From contig NCBD01000017.1 in assembly GCA_002255315.1 (NCBI GenBank), positions 1 through 16,101 of the forward strand: a stretch of 16,101 bases of DNA, in the 5' to 3' direction. Position numbers and translations under genes: made by a program. Under the pieces are notes generated by a model, which saw only the letters and a program-made list of their open reading frames with translations, searched no databases and had not been told where the DNA came from. How positions within the stretch are numbered: the first letter of the stretch is position 1; each line of letters begins with the position of its first letter. Positions 1 to 6,258 of the stretch are shown here, piece by piece. The DNA is from Actinobacteria bacterium 21-64-8 (lineage in GTDB: Bacteria > Actinomycetota > Acidimicrobiia > Acidimicrobiales > RAAP-2).

Positions 1-2
1 CC

Positions 3-119
3 TCACCACTTCCGATTGGGGATGAATGAGTCGACGAACTGTTCCTCAAGCACACGGTCGACATTCTTCTCGTCCCGCCACCGCGGATGACGAGACGTGC
101 AACCAGCACCTTTAAGGTG
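3..119 (-). other. Open frame continuing past the MarR stop codon
   Basis: On the minus strand the frame of the MarR gene stays open for 38 sense codons after its TGA (120-122) until another TGA at 3-5. The last residues read DEKNVDRVLEEQFVDSFIPN, which looks protein-like rather than random. No convincing start codon or Shine-Dalgarno lies inside it. It could be chance, a decayed C-terminal extension, or the end of a short gene. An open run this long is not rare at this base composition, so I do not call it a gene. Confidence 0.2.
107..119. repeat. 13-bp palindrome after the MarR stop
   Basis: CACCTT-T-AAGGTG is a perfect odd palindrome immediately 3' of the MarR stop codon on the minus strand. 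It has no loop and no T-tract, so it is unlikely to be an intrinsic terminator. It could be a protein-binding site or chance. Confidence 0.3.
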
Positions 120-575
120 TCACCCCTCGTCGGCGAGCACTCGGGCCACGTGTACGAGGGCCTTCTTCAGTTCTTGGCTTTGCCGTTTTGACATCCCCGA
201 AACCATGCGCTCTTCCAAAATGAGGGCTTGGGCGTGCGCTTCAGCGAGAATTCGCGCGCCCTTCTTCGTAAGGAACGTACGACGAACCCGACGATCGCTC
301 GCGTCGCTCTTTCGATCAACGAGTCCGGCCGCTTCGAGTACGACCAGAATTTCCTGTGTCGCCTGCGGACTGAACATGCTGGTGCACGCAAGTTCCGCAC
401 CCGTGGCTCCCGGCTCTACTTCGACGAGTCGAAGTACGCCAAATTGTGACGCAGTAATGCCCACCGGGCGTAGCGCCGTCTCGAGCGCGACCCACAGTGC
501 CTGTTGCGCCTGACGCATGAGATAGCCCAGACGCCCGTCAGGTCCTCGGTAGTTCTCGCCTATTGGGGTGGGCAT
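120..575 (-). CDS. MarR-family transcriptional regulator
   Basis: The 151-residue length is normal for MarR proteins. The order is a helical N-terminus, a winged-helix core (about residues 30-110, including ITASQFGVLRLVEVEPGATG and the recognition-helix stretch SPQATQEILVVLEAAGLVDR), the wing region DASDRRVRRTFLTKKG, and a C-terminal dimerisation helix. MarR proteins are dimers that usually repress a neighbouring divergent gene and release DNA when a small, often phenolic, ligand binds. The ATG lies 6 nt after a TACGAT box read on the minus strand, with no Shine-Dalgarno, which suggests a leaderless mRNA. The gene is divergent from the substrate-binding-fold gene at 701, its likely target, and the spacer contains a 12-bp palindrome. 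The ligand cannot be told from sequence. Confidence 0.92.
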   Translation of the reverse strand: MPTPIGENYRGPDGRLGYLMRQAQQALWVALETALRPVGITASQFGVLRLVEVEPGATGAELACTSMFSPQATQEILVVLEAAGLVDRKSDASDRRVRRTFLTKKGARILAEAHAQALILEERMVSGMSKRQSQELKKALVHVARVLADEG

Positions 576-581
576 GGTTTC

Positions 582-587
582 ATCGTA
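582..587 (-). promoter_or_regulatory. -10 box for a leaderless marR transcript
   Basis: Read on the minus strand, TACGAT is followed by six bases (GAAACC) and then the MarR ATG. That places the expected transcription start on the start codon. No good -35 hexamer is seen at 17-18 nt. Confidence 0.5.
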
Positions 588-619
588 CCGGCGATACTTC
601 GATTTTTATTGCCCAACCC

Positions 620-648
620 TTGACAAACGGCGAGGGACACCATATCCT
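620..648 (+). promoter_or_regulatory. Promoter of the substrate-binding-fold gene
   Basis: A perfect TTGACA (620-625) is followed by a 17-nt spacer and TATCCT (643-648), a near-consensus housekeeping sigma promoter. The predicted start near 655 gives a roughly 45-nt leader before the ATG at 701. The marR transcript starts about 45 bp away on the other strand. Confidence 0.7.
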
Positions 649-665
649 CAGGTTCCTGATGAGTC

Positions 666-677
666 TCCCTCGAGGGA
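666..677. promoter_or_regulatory. 12-bp palindrome, candidate MarR operator
   Basis: TCCCTCGAGGGA is its own reverse complement. It lies between the predicted transcription start (about 655) and the ATG at 701, inside the marR divergent spacer, a usual place for a MarR-type operator. Assigning it to this regulator is inference. Confidence 0.5.
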
Positions 678-700
678 ACTCAAACTATGGGGGTAGCGAG

Positions 701-1579
701 ATGGCACAATTCCGAATCTCGACGCACGGGCGGTTGCAAGATTGGATTGCCGTGGAGAAGGGGTACTTCGAAGAAGAGGGCCTCGATTACGTCATTGATA
801 TGCGCGTACTCGAAAACGCCGATCAAGATATCGCCACCCCCGCACTCAGCGACGTACGCACGGGCGCCTATGAGTTGTATCAAGGGGGAGGTGGCGGCAA
901 ACAGAATATGAGTTGCGCGTGTCACTGGGCAACCAATCAGGCGTCGACCGACGCGGCCGGACAGATGTGGGGGCGAGCGTATTCAGTGCTGCCCAGTGCG
1001 ATCTACGTGGCCGCGGACTCGCCCATTCGCCAACCCCAAGACCTCGCGAACGTGGAAATTGCGGTGGGCTATCACTCGGGTAGCCATTTCTCAACAATTC
1101 AGGCACTGGAGGCGTTCGTCCCACGAGAGCAAATCAACCTTCGATTCGTGGGAATGCCCTACGACCGAGTGGACGCACTGTTGAACGGTGACGTGAGTGC
1201 GGCTGCCATATGGAATGCCCCGAGCTACATCGTCGAGCAACTGGGCTTTCGTAAAGTCGTCGACAGCACTTTTATGGCCGGATTCATGTTCGGCGCACAG
1301 ACCGATCCAGATGACGTCGAGCGCTACTTCAAGGCCCTTCGTCGCGCCCAGATGGAGCTCGACCTCGCCGCAGAAAAGTACAAGCACTACTACTTGAAGG
1401 AGATTCCGACTCGCTACACCGATCGAGTCGACGTTCGAGCCTTTGGCCCCGGGGAACGTATCGTGTTCCTCCCCTACACCAAAGAGACGTACCAGCGTTC
1501 CCAGGAGTGGCTGCACGAGCGTCAACTCTTTCCGACGAGCAACGCTCCACTCGCCTACGAACAAGCAGTTCTGGCCTGA
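701..1579 (+). CDS. Cytosolic NMT1/DszB-like substrate-binding-fold protein
   Basis: This 292-residue protein has the plan of periplasmic binding protein-like NMT1/THI5/SsuA proteins. The stretches FRISTHGRLQDWIAVEKGYF, then IYVAADSPIRQPQDLANVEI and LLNGDVSAAAIWNAPSYIVE, match the family's ligand-fold blocks (residues 4-23, 101-120, 161-180). The frame is open upstream to 563, but I choose ATG 701 because the extra 46 codons cover the promoter and divergent spacer, family homology begins here, and a G-rich Shine-Dalgarno-like run lies at 689-693. Unlike transporter binding proteins it has no signal peptide or lipobox, and no permease or ATPase gene is nearby. A distinctive S-C-A-C-H-W motif sits at residues 71-76. 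The same fold serves as a cytosolic enzyme in DszB (sulfinate desulfinase) and Thi5 (HMP-P synthase), so an enzyme or a ligand sensor is possible. The substrate is unknown. Confidence 0.75.
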   Translation: MAQFRISTHGRLQDWIAVEKGYFEEEGLDYVIDMRVLENADQDIATPALSDVRTGAYELYQGGGGGKQNMSCACHWATNQASTDAAGQMWGRAYSVLPSAIYVAADSPIRQPQDLANVEIAVGYHSGSHFSTIQALEAFVPREQINLRFVGMPYDRVDALLNGDVSAAAIWNAPSYIVEQLGFRKVVDSTFMAGFMFGAQTDPDDVERYFKALRRAQMELDLAAEKYKHYYLKEIPTRYTDRVDVRAFGPGERIVFLPYTKETYQRSQEWLHERQLFPTSNAPLAYEQAVLA

Positions 1580-1606
1580 GCTTCAAAATCGATGGGGTGT
1601 CTAGGA

Positions 1607-1658
1607 GTTTTCGTCAGCGTCGTTGACAAAATACCGTCGCACCGCAAGTAACGAAAAC
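1607..1658. promoter_or_regulatory. Inverted repeat framing a TTGACA box upstream of the MpaB-like gene
   Basis: GTTTTCGT (1607-1614) and ACGAAAAC (1651-1658) are perfect 8-bp inverted arms. They flank TTGACA at 1623-1628, a possible -35 element without a clear -10 at the right distance. The arms lie 28-80 nt after the previous stop codon, so they could be an operator pair or a long-range stem. Confidence 0.35.
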
Positions 1659-1683
1659 GACTGACCAAGATGACAGATTCGTC

Positions 1684-1710
1684 ACGTCGTACGGTAACGA
1701 TTTACGACGT
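1684..1710. promoter_or_regulatory. 8-11-8 inverted repeat upstream of the MpaB-like gene
   Basis: ACGTCGTA (1684-1691) and TACGACGT (1703-1710) are perfect inverted arms around an 11-bp centre. The 19-bp centre-to-centre spacing, about two helical turns, fits a dimeric repressor site. It lies about 90 nt before the start at 1797. Confidence 0.4.
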
Positions 1711-1796
1711 CCCAGTAAGAGATTCCTCACGGGAGATACTCAAGAGCTCGTTACGAACGGCACATCTGACGGTGAACGAACGTCCGAGGGCAAGAA

Positions 1797-2705
1797 ATGC
1801 GCACCTTCGACGTACCATGGGTGGACGAGTCCACCTACCAAATGAAACGAACGCCATCAAGTAGGAAGCACGTCGCTGCGAGCAACGAAGGCGAACCGTC
1901 AAAGGAGCTGCGAGCGCTGCTCATGAATGGCCTCGCGCTCGCCCCCGCGGGCGCGAACGTCGTCATGCAACTCTCACGCCTGCCCATCGGTCACGCCGTC
2001 GCGAAGAGTCGCGTGACGAGTGGTGCTCTCACCAAGCACCCACTGAAGCGCACGCGCACGACGCTCGGTTACATCCTGGTGGCGCTCCTCGGTGACGACG
2101 ACGAACGAACCTGGGTCAGGCGCGAAGTCAATCGCCAACACCAGGGTGTCCGTTCGCTCGAGCACGACGACGTGGCGTACCACGCCTTCGACCCCGAACT
2201 GCAACTGTGGGTGGCGGCGTGTATGTACCGCGGGGCGCTTGACGCCGCCGCGTTGGTCTACGGACCCGCGAGTTCATCGTCGCTCGACGAGCTCTACCTC
2301 CATTGCGCGCGTTTCGCCACGACCCTCCAGGTGCCCGCGGCGAGGTGGCCCGAGAACCGCGCCGCGTTCGACCAATACTGGCAGTCCTCGCTCACGTTCG
2401 TAGAAGTAGACGAGCTCACGAGAACGTACTTGCGAGGAATCGTGTCGCTGACGTTCCTACCCGCACCCCTCGCGGTGCTCCTTGGACCCCTGCACGAGCT
2501 ACTCACCGCAGGATTCTTGCCCGACGAGTTTCGCCAGGCACTCGGACTTCGCTGGAACGAGAAGCGAAAACGGCGATTTCACCTCGTACTACGCGTGGCG
2601 ACCAGCGCGCACCGGGTACTCCCCCGTGCCGTGCGCGAGTTTCCGATGAATGTGATCTGGTGGGACACCCAACGACGACGTCGACGCGGTACCTCGTTCG
2701 TGTAG
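1797..2705 (+). CDS. MpaB/DUF2236-family oxygenase-like protein
   Basis: This 302-residue protein matches the DUF2236 (MpaB, latex-clearing-protein-like) family. It has an N-terminal helical block, then RTRTTLGYILVALLGDDDER (residues 85-104), the conserved V-x-R-x-H element with H115, and YHAFDPELQLWVAACMYRGA (residues 128-147), the family's hallmark D-P-E-L-x-x-W-V motif. Characterised relatives bind b-type haem or act as oxygenases; fungal MpaB cleaves a terpenoid chain and Lcp cleaves rubber. No signal peptide or membrane segment is evident. The ATG at 1797 has GAGGG (1786-1790) six bases before it. The gene runs in the same direction as the substrate-binding-fold gene, 217 bp away with its own possible promoter elements, and is convergent with the alcohol dehydrogenase. 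The family call is good; the substrate is unknown. Confidence 0.8.
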   Translation: MRTFDVPWVDESTYQMKRTPSSRKHVAASNEGEPSKELRALLMNGLALAPAGANVVMQLSRLPIGHAVAKSRVTSGALTKHPLKRTRTTLGYILVALLGDDDERTWVRREVNRQHQGVRSLEHDDVAYHAFDPELQLWVAACMYRGALDAAALVYGPASSSSLDELYLHCARFATTLQVPAARWPENRAAFDQYWQSSLTFVEVDELTRTYLRGIVSLTFLPAPLAVLLGPLHELLTAGFLPDEFRQALGLRWNEKRKRRFHLVLRVATSAHRVLPRAVREFPMNVIWWDTQRRRRRGTSFV

Positions 2706-2734
2706 GGCGCGACGTCGAACGCTGCCGCCAGCCC

Positions 2735-2769
2735 ACACGACCCGGTCAGGGATACAGATCGGGTCGTGT
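2735..2769. terminator. Hairpin shared by convergent MpaB-like and dehydrogenase genes
   Basis: ACACGACCCG (2735-2744) pairs perfectly with CGGGTCGTGT (2760-2769) around a 15-nt loop, in the short gap between two convergent stop codons. No T-run follows on either strand, so it may be a GC-only bidirectional terminator of the kind common in actinobacteria. Confidence 0.6.
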
Positions 2770-2802
2770 AGACGTTGGTCGTCGCGAGTCAGCACGTAAC
2801 TC

Positions 2803-3855
2803 CTAGTGAATGAGCACCTTCAGCGCGTCGTGCTCGGCGGCGTGGCCGAAGACGTCGTAGGCCTCCAGCATCTGCGCGAACGTGAACTCGTGAGTTACGA
2901 AGTTCTCCACGGGCAACTTTCTTTCCGTGACGAGCTTCAACAGCATGGCGAGGGTGTTCGTGTTGACCAGCCCCATCGAGATGCCGATGTTCTTGATCCA
3001 GAGCACGTTGAGGGCCAGGTCGACCGACTTGCCGTGCACGCCGATGTTGGCGACGCTGCCCCCGGGGCGGACGATCTCGGTAGCCATCGTGAAGGTCTGG
3101 GGTAGTCCCACGGCCTCAATGGCGACGTCGACGCCGAGTCCGTCGGTGAGGTCCATGACCTGTTGTTTCCAGTCCGCGTCGGCGGAGTTGACAATGGCCG
3201 TCGCGCCAAAGTCGAGCGTGCGCTTTAGACGCGCTTCGTCGAGGTCAATCGCGATGAGGCGCGAGGGGCCGTAGAGCCGAGCGGTCGTGAGTGCGGCGAG
3301 TCCGACGGGGCCCGAGCCAATAACGGCGACCACGTCACCGGGGTTGACCTTGCCGTACTGGACACCAATCTCAAAGCCGGTGGGCAAAATGTCCGAGAGC
3401 AAAATGCCCTCGGCGTCGCTCATGCCTTCGGGCATTTTGTAGACGGAGTTCTCCGCAAAGGGGACGCGCACGTACTCGGCTTGGGTGCCGTCGATCATGT
3501 AGCCAAAGATCCAACCAATACCGGCGAGCCCCTCGGGGTCGAGGCAGTGACTGTAGAGCCCCTGGCGACAATACGAACAACGTCCACACGAGCTGACGCA
3601 CGAGAGGATGACCTTGTCACCGACTTCGAGTTGCGTGACGGCGTCGCCAACTTCGGTGATCACGCCAATGCCCTCGTGGCCGAGAATTCGTCCGACCTCC
3701 ACTTCGGGAACGTCGCCCTTCAAGATATGTAGATCAGTGCCACAGATCGTCGTCGCGACCATTTTGACAATAACGTCGGTCGATTTTTGAATCTTGGGAT
3801 TGGGTACTTCTTCCCAGCTCTTGTTGCCGGGACCTTTATATACGAGTGCCTTCAT
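2803..3855 (-). CDS. Zinc-dependent medium-chain alcohol dehydrogenase
   Basis: This 350-residue protein is a classic MDR dehydrogenase, oxidising an alcohol or reducing a carbonyl with NAD(P)H. Catalytic-zinc ligands are visible as C38 (TTICGTD), H60-E61 (GHEG) and D155 (LLSDILPTG). The structural-zinc lobe has C90, C93, C96 and C104. The Rossmann fold begins at GSGPVG (180-185), and D204 at the end of the second strand (IAIDLD) favours NAD over NADP. The overall pattern resembles secondary-alcohol/threonine-type dehydrogenases rather than the ethanol or FDH-like branches. The ATG at 3855 is set by the conserved MKALVYKGPG start; upstream has only a weak AAAGG. The gene is convergent with the MpaB-like gene and may process a product of it, which is inference from position only. 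Confidence 0.9.
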   Translation of the reverse strand: MKALVYKGPGNKSWEEVPNPKIQKSTDVIVKMVATTICGTDLHILKGDVPEVEVGRILGHEGIGVITEVGDAVTQLEVGDKVILSCVSSCGRCSYCRQGLYSHCLDPEGLAGIGWIFGYMIDGTQAEYVRVPFAENSVYKMPEGMSDAEGILLSDILPTGFEIGVQYGKVNPGDVVAVIGSGPVGLAALTTARLYGPSRLIAIDLDEARLKRTLDFGATAIVNSADADWKQQVMDLTDGLGVDVAIEAVGLPQTFTMATEIVRPGGSVANIGVHGKSVDLALNVLWIKNIGISMGLVNTNTLAMLLKLVTERKLPVENFVTHEFTFAQMLEAYDVFGHAAEHDALKVLIH

Positions 3856-4413
3856 AACGTGGCCTTTCTTTGCTTGGGGATCGCGATCACGCTCGATGAT
3901 TGAAACGTCGGTACGTGAGTGGGGGGTGTAGAACGCACGGGAACGAGGCGCGGGGCCGCCACGTCGGCGACCCTGGTCGCGATGAGAGGCGACTCGTGGT
4001 ACTTGAAGAACGCGTGCGCGCAGCGCTGACGAATCTGCATCGAAGACTCATATCACTCACCTATCGAGTTCGGCCAATGGTCGAGCCAGGCGAAAGCGGT
4101 GTTGTTGACTTCAATACTCATCATCACGATTGTGCACCCGAGACCAACGTTCCCGTCAGTGCGCACTAGGGCACTAAGTCATATCGTGCCTCGCGGTGTC
4201 GCCGACAACGTCATCAGGTGACTCGAACGTCACGCGACTCGACGTATGAACGCCGTCACATTCGTTAGCGTCATGAATCCCCGTTTCGCGTCGACGAGTC
4301 CATCGAAGGTGACGACGCTCACGCGCTTCGCACGACCACGTCGACTGCGTCGCGAGAGCGCCGGCGCAACGCTCGACGATACGACGCGGCGTGCTCGCAT
4401 CTAGAATTTGTGG
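3856..4413. other. Intergenic region between adh and VKOR genes
   Basis: About 560 bp lie between divergent genes. I find no convincing coding frame: the ATG frame at 4273-4404 would give 43 basic residues with no ribosome site, and the longer frames have scrambled composition. A 10-bp palindrome GATCGCGATC lies at 3879-3888, 24 nt upstream of the dehydrogenase start. TTGACT at 4105-4110 is followed 17 nt later by GATTGT, a weak promoter-like pair pointing toward VKOR but nearly 300 bp from it. Confidence 0.5.
4402..4407 (+). promoter_or_regulatory. -10 box for a leaderless VKOR transcript
   Basis: TAGAAT ends six bases before a GTG (4414-4416) in the VKOR frame. Transcription would therefore begin on the start codon. 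No clear -35 hexamer and no Shine-Dalgarno are present, which supports a leaderless start. Confidence 0.45.
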
Positions 4414-4971
4414 GTGAGCACATCTTTGCCCAACGCCCACGATACGCGCGACGCGGAGCTCGCGGCTGAACCACGAGGGCGCGATGAACACGACGATGCG
4501 CCTCGCCGCACCCACACCCCGTGGCCGGTACCTTCCTCGGCGGTCGTGGCCAGTTTTCTCTTGAGCTTGGTGGGACTGGGACTTTCGATCTATCTCACCA
4601 TCGCTCACTTCGCCGGCGCCCACATTCTGGCGTGCTCGTCAACGGGAACGGTCGACTGCACCGCGGTCACGACGTCGCCCCAGTCATACTTTCTCGGAGC
4701 CCCCGTCGCGGTACTCGGTTTAGGGTTCTACGTCTTGCTCACCATATTGAACTCACCGTGGGGCTGGCGCGCGCGCCACTACTGGGTGCACGTGGCGCGC
4801 CTCGTCCTCATTGGGATCGGCATGTGCTTCGTGTTGTGGTTGATCGGCGCCGAACTGCTCATAATCAATCACGTGTGCCTCTACTGTACGGGCGTGCACG
4901 TGGTCACCTTCATCTTGCTGATTGTCATCACGCGCGTCGCCTCGGCGCAACTCGCCCGCGAGCAGCGATAA
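4414..4971 (+). CDS. Vitamin K epoxide reductase (VKOR) family membrane protein
   Basis: Bacterial VKOR homologues pass electrons from a periplasmic DsbA-like oxidase to quinone and so drive disulfide formation in exported proteins. From GTG 4414 the protein is 185 residues. A charged cytoplasmic tail (1-40) is followed by membrane helices near 43-65, 93-112, 128-150 and 155-175. The loop cysteine pair is C74 and C82 (CSSTGTVDC), and the quinone-proximal CxxC is C155/C158 (CLYC). There is no fused thioredoxin domain, so a separate DsbA partner must be elsewhere. A TTG at 4408 is an alternative start, but GTG 4414 fits a leaderless transcript from the TAGAAT box. Exported neighbours with cysteine pairs (CAP-like at 5421, Rpf-like at 6427) are plausible clients. 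Confidence 0.9.
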   Translation: MSTSLPNAHDTRDAELAAEPRGRDEHDDAPRRTHTPWPVPSSAVVASFLLSLVGLGLSIYLTIAHFAGAHILACSSTGTVDCTAVTTSPQSYFLGAPVAVLGLGFYVLLTILNSPWGWRARHYWVHVARLVLIGIGMCFVLWLIGAELLIINHVCLYCTGVHVVTFILLIVITRVASAQLAREQR

Positions 4972-4985
4972 CCGAAACTTTCGCC

Positions 4986-5102
4986 CTACTCGGGCAGTAG
5001 TCCCTTCTTCGATTCCTTTTTCGCGTGCTTCTCGTTACGCTTTTCTTTGAGCGACTTGCCGACCTTTTTGTCGTTGTGATGGTGCGGAGATTTCTCGGCC
5101 AC
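4986..5102 (-). CDS. 38-residue lysine-rich small basic protein
   Basis: A GTG start at 5102 is preceded by AGGAG (5108-5112) at a 5-nt spacing. The frame encodes 38 residues: an N-terminal AEKSPHHHNDKK, a VGKSLKEKRNEKHAKKESKK core, and a short GLLPE tail. About a third of residues are lysine and there are three consecutive histidines. Small K-rich proteins with an SLKEKR-like core are common and uncharacterised in actinobacteria; I recall the type but no function. The ribosome site, composition and clean stop argue that it is real. It is convergent with VKOR, the stops being 14 nt apart. A nucleic-acid or ribosome association would be a guess from charge alone. Confidence 0.75.
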   Translation of the reverse strand: MAEKSPHHHNDKKVGKSLKEKRNEKHAKKESKKGLLPE

Positions 5103-5420
5103 GGTAACTCCTCTGGTTGGCGACGTCGTTGTTAACGCCACGTACACGCGTCAGAAACGTCACGGGCGCACGTAGTGCACCTGACCCGGACGCTCGTCGT
5201 CGTGTCTCGTTGCTCACCCTACTCACCCACACCCCTGGTTCACACGGCCCCGCACCGCCGTCGCGGGGCGTCCTACTAAACGCCCGCGAGGCCGTATCGC
5301 CGCTCAAACCCGCCACGACGCGAGTGCGCTTCGCCAATTCGCCCCGCGTGCGCTCGAATTAGGTCCGTATGCACTAGGAAAATCACGACGAGGCGACCTG
5401 AGGCCGAGCAGACTGGAGAG
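5103..5420. other. Intergenic region upstream of the CAP-like gene
   Basis: About 320 bp lie between two divergently transcribed genes. No convincing gene is visible. The main structure is a hairpin, GCCCCGC (5247-5253) with GCGGGGC (5263-5269) and a 9-nt loop, without a T-run. It may be an attenuator or mRNA stabiliser, but it belongs to no clear transcript. Confidence 0.45.
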
Positions 5421-6014
5421 ATGGGGACCTGCGCTGCGATGTTCACTCTTTCGCGCGTGGGTCTGTCACGCGCCGTGAGCGTCATGACGCTCACGGTACT
5501 CGCGCCCACTTTCGTCGCCGTCGTGCCCGCGCCCGCGACACCGAGCCCCTCGGTACTGGCTGCACCCAGTGCCGTGGTCTTCCAACGGATCAACGCCATT
5601 CGTGTCTCGGATCACTTGCCCGCAGGTCTCGCCACCTCGGCCTACGGCGCGCAAGTGCGCCAAGCACTTCGCACTGGGCAAGATCCACCCTTCGTGCGCG
5701 CGGTCGCGGGGATCGTCGCTGAAGAGAGCCTCTGGGGCGAGGTGCCCGCCTCGGGCGTGAACCCACCTTCGCCGGCCAGCGTCGTCAACGCGTGGGTCTT
5801 TCACGACGGCTGGCGAGGTTCGCTCGCGCTCACTTGGAACGCCGATTGCGTGTCGCCAACGGCCCCCGGCTGCAATGGTCACCGACGCGCGGTGCTGAGT
5901 CGCCCCCCCGTGCCCGGCGCGCGACTCTACCTCGACGTCGCGACGAAGAACGTCACGATTAATGGCTCGCCGGCGGTGGCGGTGGCGACCTTAATGGTGT
6001 GGAAACTGCCCTAG
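5421..6014 (+). CDS. Exported CAP/SCP-like domain protein, divergent
   Basis: The 197-residue protein starts with a positively charged stretch and a hydrophobic segment (about 17-38), then APATPSPS, consistent with a signal peptide or N-terminal anchor. The rest resembles a reduced CAP (SCP/PR-1) domain. It has an N-A-x-R-like INAIRVSDHL opening, VVNAWVFHDGWRG (121-133), and C143/C151 framing a GCNGHRRAVLS block (150-160) that resembles the usual G-x-x-x-H-R-x-x-I/L-L element, then a strand-rich end. Bacterial CAP proteins are extracytoplasmic and mostly of unknown activity. GGAG at 5415-5418 is only 2 nt from ATG 5421, unusually tight; ATG 5439 is the alternative. Overall similarity is weak, so the family call is tentative. 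Confidence 0.55.
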   Translation: MGTCAAMFTLSRVGLSRAVSVMTLTVLAPTFVAVVPAPATPSPSVLAAPSAVVFQRINAIRVSDHLPAGLATSAYGAQVRQALRTGQDPPFVRAVAGIVAEESLWGEVPASGVNPPSPASVVNAWVFHDGWRGSLALTWNADCVSPTAPGCNGHRRAVLSRPPVPGARLYLDVATKNVTINGSPAVAVATLMVWKLP

Positions 6015-6045
6015 CCACGACCACGTCGTAAGGATTTGCGTTAAC

Positions 6046-6087
6046 TGGCGGAGGTCCACAGGGCCCGCCACGACGGCGCGCGGCGCC
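6046..6087 (+). terminator. Tandem hairpins after the CAP-like gene
   Basis: Two GC-rich stems, 6046-6070 (6-bp stem, 13-nt loop) and 6075-6087 (5-bp stem, 3-nt loop), begin 32 nt past the stop codon at 6014. Neither has a U-tract. They may act as a weak GC-only terminator. Confidence 0.35.
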
Positions 6088-6175
6088 ACCCAGTGATGCC
6101 GGGTAGCACCGAGACAACCCACGCCGTGACGTGCTCAACCGGCGGCGAGTAGCCACGAAACGATAAAAAATCAAT

Positions 6176-6197
6176 TTCTTATAGAACCTGATAAGAA
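6176..6197. repeat. AT-rich inverted repeat upstream of the Rpf-like gene
   Basis: TTCTTAT (6176-6182) and ATAAGAA (6191-6197) are perfect arms around 8 nt, in an AT-rich island unlike the rest of the window. It lies 56 nt before a TAAAAT box. It could be an operator or an A-T opening element. Confidence 0.4.
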
Positions 6198-6252
6198 GGA
6201 AGAACAAGCCACGAACCGGGCTGCCTGGTGCTTAAAAACGAAGCCGACGACC

Positions 6253-6258
6253 TAAAAT
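6253..6258 (+). promoter_or_regulatory. Candidate -10 box for the Rpf-like gene
   Basis: TAAAAT is a close match to the -10 consensus just after the AT-rich island, 168 nt before the start codon at 6427. No good -35 hexamer is seen at 17-18 nt. If real, the transcript would have a leader of about 160 nt. Confidence 0.35.

Noticed and set aside
563..700. 46-residue N-terminal extension of the SBP-fold protein
   Set aside because: It would begin inside the marR coding start and read through the TTGACA-17-TATCCT promoter and the palindrome; homology to the fold starts at ATG 701.
1670..1864. 64-residue frame overlapping the MpaB-like start
   Set aside because: It lacks a Shine-Dalgarno, overlaps a GAGGG-led gene in another frame, and covers the inverted repeat; it has no recognisable features.
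4174..4623. 149-residue minus-strand frame over the VKOR start
   Set aside because: Composition is scrambled and Arg-rich, and it overlaps the clearly real VKOR gene on the opposite strand.
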